DNA from: Salipaludibacillus keqinensis | GTDB lineage: Bacteria; Bacillota; Bacilli; Bacillales; Salisediminibacteriaceae | Direction of reading: 5' to 3' | NCBI RefSeq assembly: GCF_003226325.1 | Contig: NZ_PDOD01000003.1 | Span: 372,001 to 436,000 of the forward strand | DNA length: 64,000 bases | Shown here: positions 1-7,327 of the stretch, piece by piece | How positions within the stretch are numbered: position 1 is the stretch's first letter | Layout: every line of letters starts with the position of its first letter | The notes under the pieces: generated by a model | What the model was told of the DNA's origin: nothing | Seen by the model: the letters and a program-made list of their open reading frames with translations, nothing else | Database searches by the model: none | Translations under genes and position numbers: made by a program

Positions 1-219
1 AAATATTCACTTTTATATTTTTATATGCTATAGTCAATTTATAAAGTTTTCTGAAAACAGCAGAAGGGGGATCGTCAACAGAGAACAAAGGTGATGCTTC
101 GTTAATTTGCAAGAGTACCAGTTTCATTGATTAGCAGGTAATTTAAGCTAAATTTTTTAATTAACAAGAAAACGCTTACTTAAGTTGAGGAAGAATAATT
201 AAAAGATTAAAAGGGGTGT
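1..219. promoter_or_regulatory. Upstream region of the mannosidase operon
   Basis: AT-rich leader with no credible gene. It should hold the operon promoter, but I could not assign a clean -35/-10 pair. A cre-like site at 167-180 is listed separately. The ribosome-binding sequence AAGGGG (211-216) precedes the first gene. Confidence 0.4.
167..180 (+). promoter_or_regulatory. cre-like catabolite-responsive site
   Basis: AGAAAACGCTTACT agrees with the Bacillus cre consensus TGWAANCGNTNWCA at 12 of 14 positions, differing at the first and last bases. It lies about 40 nt before the first gene of a sugar operon, where CcpA repression would be expected. A site for a LacI-type regulator is an alternative reading. 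Confidence 0.45.
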
Positions 220-1593
220 ATGACTTTGAAGAGTAATTCTATGAAATGGTTTTTCTTTATGTGTATGTTTCTTGTTCTCGTTTTAGCTGCTTGTGGTGGA
301 AACAATAATGACGCGGCATCAGGGAACGAAGAAGCGACCGCTGAAGAGTCTAATAATAATGACAGTAATAATAATGATGGTAACAGCAATGCAGCTGACT
401 CAGGAGAGGCGGTCGAAATAGAATTTTGGACGATGCAATTATCACCTGATTTTGATGATTATATTAACGGAGTCATTGAGAAGTTTGAAGATGAGCATGA
501 GAATGTTACTGTAAACTGGGTGGATGTGCCATGGGGTGACATGGAGACTCGTATCTTATCAGCCGTTGCAGGGGGAACCGCCCCTGACGTTGCCAATTTA
601 AATCCTCAATTCGCCGCTCAATTAGCAGAGCTAGACGGTTTGGTTAATGTGGAGGAATTGATTGATCCTGAAGTGAAAGATCAATACTTTGAAGGTGCAT
701 GGATTTCAAACTCTTTTGACGGAAAAACATTTGGTGTTCCATGGTACTTATCTAGCCAAGTAACCATGTACAATGCGGATATTTTTGAACAAGCTGGATT
801 AGACCCTGAAGACCCTCCGTCTACATTTGAAGAACTATATGATGTCGCTGAACAAATCAAAGAAGAAACAGGAAAATATGGATATTTCCCTCCATTTGAT
901 GGAAGTCATGTGTTAGAAGCACTCGTTATGATGGGCGTTGATTTAACAAACGAAGAAATAACCGAAGCTGCGTTTAATACTCCAGAAGGTCTAGAGGCGT
1001 TTGAATACTTTACAAACTTATATCAAAATGAATTAATTCCACGTGAGGTATTAACAGAAGGACATGCTGCGATGATTGATATGTACCAAGGAGGACAGTT
1101 GGCGATCATGGCATCAGGACCTCAGTTCTTAAGCCAGATTGAAACGAATGCTCCTGATATTTTTGAAGTTACACGTCCCGCACCACAAATTACGGGCGAA
1201 ACAGGACTGATGAACATAGCCGCAATGAATCTTGTCATTCCTGAAGGGACGGAGTATACGGATGAGGCACTTGATTTCGCAGTATTTATGACAAATGCAG
1301 AAAACCAGACGGATTTTTCAAAAGAAACAGCGATCTTGCCATCTATTGAAACAGCATTAGATGAACCGTTTTTCCAAGAGATGGAGGAAAATCCTACACC
1401 TGAGGAAGAAGCGAGAGTAGTATCAGCCTCTCAACTTCCCGACAGTGAAGTACTGATCCCACCTATGGAAAATTATGAAGACTTGAGAGTTGCAATGGTA
1501 GAAGCATTGGAATCTGCTATGTTTGAACAACAAAGTCCACAAGAAGCGCTCGATCAAGCGGAAGAACAATGGAATCAAATTTTAGCCCAATAA
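220..1593 (+). CDS. Sugar ABC transporter substrate-binding lipoprotein (family 1)
   Basis: Extracellular solute-binding protein of a carbohydrate (CUT1-type) ABC importer, anchored to the outer face of the membrane. A hydrophobic signal ends in lipobox LAAC with Cys25, followed by an Asn/Asp/Ser-rich linker and a typical family 1 fold, with family-like stretches such as the GTAPDVANLN region. The length of 457 residues is normal. The start is uncertain: ATG 220 is only 3 nt after AAGGGG, whereas TTG 226 has 9-nt spacing, and ATG 241 also keeps the signal peptide. The cognate permeases are at 4146-5960. No ATPase is encoded in the operon, so a shared MsmX-type ATPase elsewhere is likely. The ligand is probably a mannose- or ManNAc-containing oligosaccharide, inferred from downstream enzymes. 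The mature protein is strongly acidic. Confidence 0.9.
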   Translation: MTLKSNSMKWFFFMCMFLVLVLAACGGNNNDAASGNEEATAEESNNNDSNNNDGNSNAADSGEAVEIEFWTMQLSPDFDDYINGVIEKFEDEHENVTVNWVDVPWGDMETRILSAVAGGTAPDVANLNPQFAAQLAELDGLVNVEELIDPEVKDQYFEGAWISNSFDGKTFGVPWYLSSQVTMYNADIFEQAGLDPEDPPSTFEELYDVAEQIKEETGKYGYFPPFDGSHVLEALVMMGVDLTNEEITEAAFNTPEGLEAFEYFTNLYQNELIPREVLTEGHAAMIDMYQGGQLAIMASGPQFLSQIETNAPDIFEVTRPAPQITGETGLMNIAAMNLVIPEGTEYTDEALDFAVFMTNAENQTDFSKETAILPSIETALDEPFFQEMEENPTPEEEARVVSASQLPDSEVLIPPMENYEDLRVAMVEALESAMFEQQSPQEALDQAEEQWNQILAQ

Positions 1594-1597
1594 TAAT

Positions 1598-1626
1598 GAA
1601 AGAGGGGGAGGCGATCTCCCTCTTTC
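1598..1626 (+). terminator. Intergenic hairpin after the binding-protein gene
   Basis: The arm GAAAGAGGGGGA pairs with TCTCCCTCTTTC with G-U wobbles. No strong U-tract follows, so it more likely stabilises the upstream mRNA or attenuates transcription. This would give more binding protein than permease, as is common in such operons. Confidence 0.6.
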
Positions 1627-1662
1627 CATCTTTATATTTTGAAAAAGCTGGTGATGACGTCT

Positions 1663-2370
1663 ATGACTAAACATGTTATTGAAAAAATAAAAGGCTCGCT
1701 AATTGTTTCCTGTCAAGCTCTGGATGATGAACCGTTACATGGATCTGAAATCATGGCATTAATGGCAAAAGCTGCTAAGCAAGGTGGGGCAGTGGCAATA
1801 CGAGCAAACGGTAAAGAAGATATTCTTGCTATAAAGAAAGAAGTTGAGCTTCCTATTATAGGATTAGTTAAAAAAGATTATCCTGGTAGCCCAGTGTATA
1901 TTACAGCTACAAAAGAAGAGGTAGATGAGTTGATAGAGGCAGGGGTGTCTATGATAGCGGTTGATGCGACAAATAGATCTCGCCCGAATCAAGAGACGCT
2001 ACAATCATTGATCAAGTATATTAAACCTTTAGGCATCCCTATCATGGCTGATGTCTCAACGGTTGAGGAAGGAATCGCGGCTGAAAAGTTAGGTGTGGAT
2101 TGCATTTCTTCTACTCTTTCAGGTTACACAGAGTATTCTCCAAGTCATTCTGGACCAGATTTCAAGCTTATCGAAAACTTGGTGAATTGTTGCTCTGTTC
2201 CTGTAATAGCTGAGGGAAGAATCAAGACACCAGATCATGCGAAGCAAGCTCTAAGTTTAGGCGCGTATGCAGTGGTCGTCGGTTCAGCGATTACGCGGCC
2301 GCAAATTATTACGAAAGATTTCGCCGAGGAGATGAAATTAAATCTAAAAGTAAAGGGGGAAGTACATTGA
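1663..2370 (+). CDS. nanE: N-acetylmannosamine-6-phosphate 2-epimerase
   Basis: TIM-barrel epimerase converting ManNAc-6-P to GlcNAc-6-P in the cytoplasm. The protein carries family stretches: SCQALDDEPLHG near the N-terminus, LVKKDYPGSPVYITAT, the MADVSTVEEG segment, and VIAEGRIKTP then VVVGSAITRP near the phosphate site. I chose ATG 1663 (235 aa, the usual length) because GGTGATG at 1650-1656 gives a 6-nt spacing. In-frame TTG 1639 and ATG 1654 lack comparable sites. It follows the binding-protein gene after a hairpin, and its stop overlaps the TTG start of the regulator. No sialic acid lyase (nanA) lies nearby, so the substrate probably arrives as ManNAc or a ManNAc glycan rather than sialic acid. 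Confidence 0.9.
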   Translation: MTKHVIEKIKGSLIVSCQALDDEPLHGSEIMALMAKAAKQGGAVAIRANGKEDILAIKKEVELPIIGLVKKDYPGSPVYITATKEEVDELIEAGVSMIAVDATNRSRPNQETLQSLIKYIKPLGIPIMADVSTVEEGIAAEKLGVDCISSTLSGYTEYSPSHSGPDFKLIENLVNCCSVPVIAEGRIKTPDHAKQALSLGAYAVVVGSAITRPQIITKDFAEEMKLNLKVKGEVH

Positions 2371-3218
2371 TTCATCCTTTAGATAAAAATACACCGGTAG
2401 CAATTAGAATTGATAGTCATTTAAAAGCTTTAACCAAGTCAGAGCAGAAAGTTGCAGACTTTGTGCTGAACCATTTGGATGAGGTGATGTACTTATCAGT
2501 AACGGATTTGGCTGACAAAGCTGAGGTGGGAGAAACTACGGTTCTTCGTTTCTGTAGAAAAATAGGTTTTAAAGGATACCAGGAATTTAAATTTTCTTTA
2601 GCGAAGGATATTTCTGCTCAATCTCATGAAACAAAAAATGAAACGAAGGAAGAAAGTTTTATAGACAGTATCACCTCTCACATCATCCAAGCTGTTCAGG
2701 AAACAAAAGCAATGGTGGACGAAAATTCTCTAAATGAAGGCCTTTCCATGCTTCTAAAAGCGAGATCTATTCACATATTTGGTGTCGGGACTTCAGGTAT
2801 AACGGCATTAGATGCAAAAAGTCGTTTTTTACGAACGGGCCATAGTGTTGAAGCAATAACGGACTCACATTTTCAAGCGATGACAGCTGCAACGGTTCGG
2901 TCGGAAGATGTGGTTATAGGTCTTTCTGTATCAGGTTCCACGAAAGATACGATCGACTCATTGCAAATTGCTAAGAAAAATGGCGCTAAAGTTATTGCTA
3001 TTACACATCATGCTAGGTCACCTATAACCAAGCTCGCTGACATAGTCTTGCTAAGCGGTGGGAAAGAATCACCTCTTGAGGGTGGCTCGATGACAGCAAA
3101 AATAGGCCAGCTTGTAGTTATTGATTTATTATGTACGGGTCTCGCTCTAGAAGATTTTGACTCTTCTATACGAATGAAAGAAAAAACAGCAAAGTCTGTG
3201 ACAGGAAAATTGTACTAA
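2367..3218 (+). CDS. MurR/RpiR family transcriptional regulator (HTH + SIS)
   Basis: A helix-turn-helix domain (about residues 10-85, with VADFVLNHLDEVMYLSVTDL and ETTVLRFCRKIGFKGYQEFK-type stretches) is followed by a SIS sugar-phosphate-binding domain (about 110-260, with VGTSGITALDAKSRFLR and GLSVSGSTKDT). Members sense phosphosugars such as ManNAc-6-P or GlcNAc-6-P. Its place inside the operon suggests local control of the operon. Start TTG 2367 overlaps the nanE stop and sits 6 nt after AAGGGGGA. Whether it activates or represses cannot be read from sequence. Confidence 0.88.
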   Translation: MIHPLDKNTPVAIRIDSHLKALTKSEQKVADFVLNHLDEVMYLSVTDLADKAEVGETTVLRFCRKIGFKGYQEFKFSLAKDISAQSHETKNETKEESFIDSITSHIIQAVQETKAMVDENSLNEGLSMLLKARSIHIFGVGTSGITALDAKSRFLRTGHSVEAITDSHFQAMTAATVRSEDVVIGLSVSGSTKDTIDSLQIAKKNGAKVIAITHHARSPITKLADIVLLSGGKESPLEGGSMTAKIGQLVVIDLLCTGLALEDFDSSIRMKEKTAKSVTGKLY

Positions 3219-3233
3219 GCGGATGTGAATATA

Positions 3234-4142
3234 ATGGAAGTCATTGGTGTAGATATTGGAGGAACAGCGATTAAAGGAGCGATTATTTCAAGCAACGGTG
3301 ATTGGTGGGAGGAAATAAACGTTCCTACAAGAGCAAAGAATGGGAAAAATGAGATCTTATCTGGATTAATGAGAGTGATTTCAGAATTACTCAATAAAAA
3401 ATTCAATATCGTTGGAATTGGAATTGGCTCTGCAGGAAACATTGATCATTTAAATGGAATAGTAGACTTCGCTTCAGAAAATTTACCTGGCTGGTCAGGG
3501 GTATGCTTGCAATCCGTTATAGAGGAAACTTATAAACTTCCAGTAGTTGTAGATAACGATGCGAACATGGCGTTACTAGGAGAAATGTGGTGTGGTAGCC
3601 ATCCACATACCCAATCCGTTGTAATGGTTACGTTAGGAACCGGTGTAGGTGGAGCGAATATGTTTGATGGGAAGTTATCTAGAGGAGCTTCATTTAAAGG
3701 TGGAAACTGGGGTCATTCGAATTTCGTTCCAGGCGGTAGGTTGTGTAATTGCGGACGAAAAGGGTGTGTAGAAGCTTATTTATCAGGAACAGCTTTTGTA
3801 GAGAGAGCATGTGAACAAACTGGAAGATGCTATCGGCATGGTGCAGATGTTTTTAATGATTATCAACATCGTGTTGCTGATGTTGTTCCTGTCGTTCAAT
3901 CGTATATACAAGAATTAGCTTTATTTATAGATTCTCTAGCTGAAGGATTGAATCCCGAAATGTTTTTAATTGGGGGCGGAGTCATTCATGCGAAAGAAAT
4001 TTGGTGGGAAGACTTCCAAAAATGTTTGAAACAGAATCCTCAACCTTCTCCATTGGTTCGTTCGGCTAGTCTTGGAAACCGTGCTGGCATCTATGGAGCG
4101 GCTTCTACAATCATAAAGAAAGTTGAAGGAAAGGAGTTTTAA
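3234..4142 (+). CDS. nanK: ROK family sugar kinase, probable N-acetylmannosamine kinase
   Basis: ASKHA-fold sugar kinase that starts with the ATP-binding motif VIGVDIGGTAIKG. The catalytic-region motif DNDANMALLGE and the ROK zinc motif LCNCGRKGCVEAY (Cys-X-Cys-X4-Cys) are present. ATG 3234 (302 aa) is preferred over GTG 3225 because GGATGTGA at 3221-3228 is a good ribosome-binding site 5 nt upstream. Beside nanE, the simplest role is phosphorylation of ManNAc to ManNAc-6-P. ROK specificity is hard to predict, so glucose, mannose or GlcNAc remain possible. Confidence 0.8.
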   Translation: MEVIGVDIGGTAIKGAIISSNGDWWEEINVPTRAKNGKNEILSGLMRVISELLNKKFNIVGIGIGSAGNIDHLNGIVDFASENLPGWSGVCLQSVIEETYKLPVVVDNDANMALLGEMWCGSHPHTQSVVMVTLGTGVGGANMFDGKLSRGASFKGGNWGHSNFVPGGRLCNCGRKGCVEAYLSGTAFVERACEQTGRCYRHGADVFNDYQHRVADVVPVVQSYIQELALFIDSLAEGLNPEMFLIGGGVIHAKEIWWEDFQKCLKQNPQPSPLVRSASLGNRAGIYGAASTIIKKVEGKEF

Positions 4143-4145
4143 TAA

Positions 4146-5009
4146 ATGAAACAAAGTAAGATTGCCCCGTATTTGTTTCTCCTTCCAGGCTGTCTTGTTT
4201 TAGGATTAATTATCTTTTATCCACTCGTTCAAGCAGTTTGGTTAAGTTTTACAGATTATAATATTATACAAGATCCTAATTTTGTTGGGATGGAGAATTA
4301 TCAAACGATGATTGAGAGCGACTTGTTTTGGAAAGCGCTCGGTCAAACGTTTTTATATTTAATTGTAGTTGTTCCTGCTTTGGTAATTTTACCTATTTTC
4401 CTAGCGATATTAGTGAACCAGAAAGTAAAAGGGATTGGCTTTTTTAGATCAGCTTATTTCGTGCCGGTTGTAACTTCAATGGTTGTTGTTGGGATTACAT
4501 GGAAATGGGTGTATGCAGAACAAGGAGTACTTAATTACATATTAGATCTGATGGGACTAAGTTCCGTTAACTGGCTGACGTCCACATCTACGGCGATTTT
4601 TGCGGTCATGGCTGTAACCATCTGGAAGGGGTTAGGCTATTACATGCTTATTTATTTAGCTGGATTGCAATCAATTCCATCTGACCTATATGAAGCAGCG
4701 GAGATTGATGGAGCAAGTAAATTCAAGCAAATCATTCATGTCACAATTCCATTATTGGCTCCTTCTATCCTAATTGTAAGCATTATGTCTTCGATTTCAG
4801 CTATGAAAGTGTTTGAGGAGATTTATGTTATGACAGGTGGGGGACCACTTAATAGTTCGAAGACGATTGTATTTCTTATTTACGAACAAGCGTTTAGTCG
4901 TTTAAACATGGGATATGCTAGTGCAATCGGTGTTGTATTATTCGGAATTACTTTGATTATTTCCATTATAAACTTGAAAGTTATGAGTAAAAAAGAAAAA
5001 GTAGCTTAA
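4146..5009 (+). CDS. Sugar ABC transporter permease, MalF/UgpA type
   Basis: Integral membrane subunit with about six hydrophobic segments. The cytoplasmic EAA loop EAAEIDGASKFKQIIHVTIP, which contacts the ATPase, is near residue 180. It starts 3 nt after nanK with AAGGAG upstream and pairs with the next permease to form the channel for the binding protein at 220-1593. The length of 287 aa is normal for the first permease of a CUT1 system. Confidence 0.92.
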   Translation: MKQSKIAPYLFLLPGCLVLGLIIFYPLVQAVWLSFTDYNIIQDPNFVGMENYQTMIESDLFWKALGQTFLYLIVVVPALVILPIFLAILVNQKVKGIGFFRSAYFVPVVTSMVVVGITWKWVYAEQGVLNYILDLMGLSSVNWLTSTSTAIFAVMAVTIWKGLGYYMLIYLAGLQSIPSDLYEAAEIDGASKFKQIIHVTIPLLAPSILIVSIMSSISAMKVFEEIYVMTGGGPLNSSKTIVFLIYEQAFSRLNMGYASAIGVVLFGITLIISIINLKVMSKKEKVA

Positions 5010-5027
5010 TAGAAAGGAGGAAGAAAC

Positions 5028-5960
5028 ATGGGACTCCGTGTACTTAAAAACGAGGAAGAAGAAATGAAAAATCAATCGGTTACTCAACATTCTCAGAAAG
5101 AAGAAAAGCCGAAGAAAATAAAAAAGAAAACGCCATTCACAAAATTTCTTTATAACGTGTTTATTTACTCACTGTTAATTTTGATGACTATTGTAACGAT
5201 AGGACCATTTTTATGGTTATTGTCTACGGCTTTAAAATCTGGAGCAGAAAACATCTTTGCTTATCCTCCTAAATTCATTCCTGAACAACCTACTTTATCA
5301 AATTTTGCTAGAGTAATGGATGCATTCCCCTTCTGGCGATATTTATTTAATAGTTCGCTTGTTTCATTCGTAACGGTTATATTAAATCTCGTCTTATGCT
5401 CGTTGGCAGCTTATCCATTAGCTCGAATGAAGTTTAAAGGCAAGAATATCATTTTTATCTTAATATTAAGTACGATGATGATTCCATTCCAATTATTGAT
5501 GATTCCTATTTATTTATTAGCTTTGGATCTTGGGTTGAATAACACTTACGCAGGAGTGATTCTCCCACATGCGACCACAGCTTTCGGTATCTTTTTAATT
5601 CGACAGGCGTTCATGACGATCCCGTACGAATTAGAAGAATCGGCGCGAATAGATGGATGTAACAGTTTTCAAATTTGGTTGAAAATTCTTATGCCACTTG
5701 TGAAACCGTCATTAGTCACACTAGCTATTTTCACATTTATGATGTCTTGGGGAGATTTTTTATGGCCGTTAATTATTTTGGACGATACTAGTATGTATAC
5801 CTTACCTCTTGGTGTAAATGCTTTAGCGGGTAGTTTCTCTTCAGATTGGAGACTAATTGCAGCTGGTTCGATCATCTCAATTTTACCAATTATCATATTC
5901 TTTATCTTTATGCAAAAATACTTTATTGGCGGCGTAATGAAAGGAGCTGTGAAAGGATGA
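5028..5960 (+). CDS. Sugar ABC transporter permease, MalG/UgpE type
   Basis: Second channel subunit. It has an unusually long Lys-rich cytoplasmic N-terminus of about 40 residues before the first membrane segment. The EAA loop ELEESARIDGCNSFQIWLKI and the typical C-terminal FIGGVMKGAVKG follow. The start ATG 5028 is served by AAAGGAGG. ATG 5064 would remove the N-terminal extension but has a poorer site. The stop overlaps the next start as ATGA, indicating translational coupling. Confidence 0.92.
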   Translation: MGLRVLKNEEEEMKNQSVTQHSQKEEKPKKIKKKTPFTKFLYNVFIYSLLILMTIVTIGPFLWLLSTALKSGAENIFAYPPKFIPEQPTLSNFARVMDAFPFWRYLFNSSLVSFVTVILNLVLCSLAAYPLARMKFKGKNIIFILILSTMMIPFQLLMIPIYLLALDLGLNNTYAGVILPHATTAFGIFLIRQAFMTIPYELEESARIDGCNSFQIWLKILMPLVKPSLVTLAIFTFMMSWGDFLWPLIILDDTSMYTLPLGVNALAGSFSSDWRLIAAGSIISILPIIIFFIFMQKYFIGGVMKGAVKG

Positions 5961-7327
5961 CAATTGAATCTGATTTTCAATATGAAACGACTATTCCTGT
6001 CACAGCTCATTATGAGACGATAGTGATCGGTGGAGGATGGGCCGGTGTGACAGCTGCCTGTGCTTCTGCCAGGAAAGGTGCTAAAACACTGCTTATAGAA
6101 AAAAGTAATTGCCTAGGCGGAAATGCTACACAAGCACTGGTTGGCCCATTCATGCCTTTTTCGGTCAAAGACAAGCCATTAGTGAAGGGGATCTTTCAAG
6201 ATATTCGTGATGATGTGGTTCTGCGGGAAGGCGCCTCTGGAGAAAGCCGCGGATTTGATGTCGAGATTTTAAAACAAGTTTTAAATGAAACGGTGGAAAA
6301 GTATGATGTTGAACTCCTTCTTCATACAGCCTTGATCGATGTGGTGAAAGAAGGACGAACGGTTAAAGGAGCACTAATTCATAATAAGAGTGGGTTACAA
6401 CTCGTAACGGCCGACTATTTTATCGATACGTCAGGTGATGCAGATTTGGTTCATTTAGCAGGAGGACAATACGTCGTTGGTCGTAAAGAAGACGGATTAA
6501 CACAGGCGATGACAAAAATGTTTAAAATTGCTAATGTCAATATGGATGAAGTTATTCAGTATTGTCAATCGAACAGCGAACATTTCATGTTTATAGAAGA
6601 CGAGGAGCTCGTCTCCATTGCTGGATTTAAAGATTTAGTAAAAGAATACAAAAATAAAGGTGAGTTCCCTTTACCTCAAGATTATATATTCTTTGTATCG
6701 ACGAATCGTCGAGATGAAGTCTTAGTAAACACAACGAGAGTGGTCCTAAAGAGCGGTATTTCAGGATCAGATATTACAGCAGCTGAATTAGAAAGTTTAA
6801 ACCAAGCGCACGCAGTCATGAATGTCCTAAAGAACGAAGTGCCAGGAATGGAAAGAGCGTATATTTCAACAACGGGTTCACACATCGGCATCCGGGAAAC
6901 TCGGCGAATTGTTGGCGATTATGTGTTAACGAGAGATGACGTTTTATATGCGAGGAAATTTCATGATGCGATCACTCATGGAGCGTACCCTATTGATATT
7001 CATAATCCTAAGGGGGAGGGCGGAGAGTTAACAGATATTAAAGAAAACGAGTACTATGATATTCCATACCGTTCTCTTGTTCCCGTAGATTTTGATAACG
7101 TTCTGGTGGCGGGGAGATGTTTGTCTGCGACGCATTCAGCTCATTCCTCTGCGAGAATCCAAGCAACGTGTGCAGCTATGGGTGAAGCAGTAGGTACCGC
7201 AGCAGGCATCGCTTCAGAGCAGAAGATATCTGTGAGAGAAGTTGATTTATCCAGTTTGCAAAAATACTTACACGAACATGGTCATATCGTTAAACCGGAT
7301 TATGTAGAAAGGGTGGAAGTGACATGA
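5957..7327 (+). CDS. FAD-dependent oxidoreductase (FAD_oxidored family)
   Basis: The N-terminal dinucleotide-binding motif VIGGGWAGVTAACASARKG and the following LLIEKSNCLGGNAT are the classic FAD ADP-binding region of this family. The C-terminal segment VLVAGRCLSATHSAHSSARIQ is the second FAD contact. The protein has 456 aa from ATG 5957; a longer in-frame start at 5846 would run through the permease gene and is rejected. It is coupled by ATGA to both the permease and the mannosidase genes. Related proteins occur beside glycoside hydrolases, but I know of no proven substrate. Oxidation of a sugar or sugar derivative is an inference from context. Confidence 0.8.
   Translation: MTIESDFQYETTIPVTAHYETIVIGGGWAGVTAACASARKGAKTLLIEKSNCLGGNATQALVGPFMPFSVKDKPLVKGIFQDIRDDVVLREGASGESRGFDVEILKQVLNETVEKYDVELLLHTALIDVVKEGRTVKGALIHNKSGLQLVTADYFIDTSGDADLVHLAGGQYVVGRKEDGLTQAMTKMFKIANVNMDEVIQYCQSNSEHFMFIEDEELVSIAGFKDLVKEYKNKGEFPLPQDYIFFVSTNRRDEVLVNTTRVVLKSGISGSDITAAELESLNQAHAVMNVLKNEVPGMERAYISTTGSHIGIRETRRIVGDYVLTRDDVLYARKFHDAITHGAYPIDIHNPKGEGGELTDIKENEYYDIPYRSLVPVDFDNVLVAGRCLSATHSAHSSARIQATCAAMGEAVGTAAGIASEQKISVREVDLSSLQKYLHEHGHIVKPDYVERVEVT

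Noticed and set aside
1663-4142. Complete sialic acid catabolic operon
   Set aside because: nanE and a nanK-like gene are present but no nanA lyase, sialidase or sialic acid transporter signature is seen.
5846-5956. Extended start of the FAD oxidoreductase
   Set aside because: It would overlap 111 bp of the permease gene; the ATGA overlap at 5957 with AAGGAG upstream is normal coupling.
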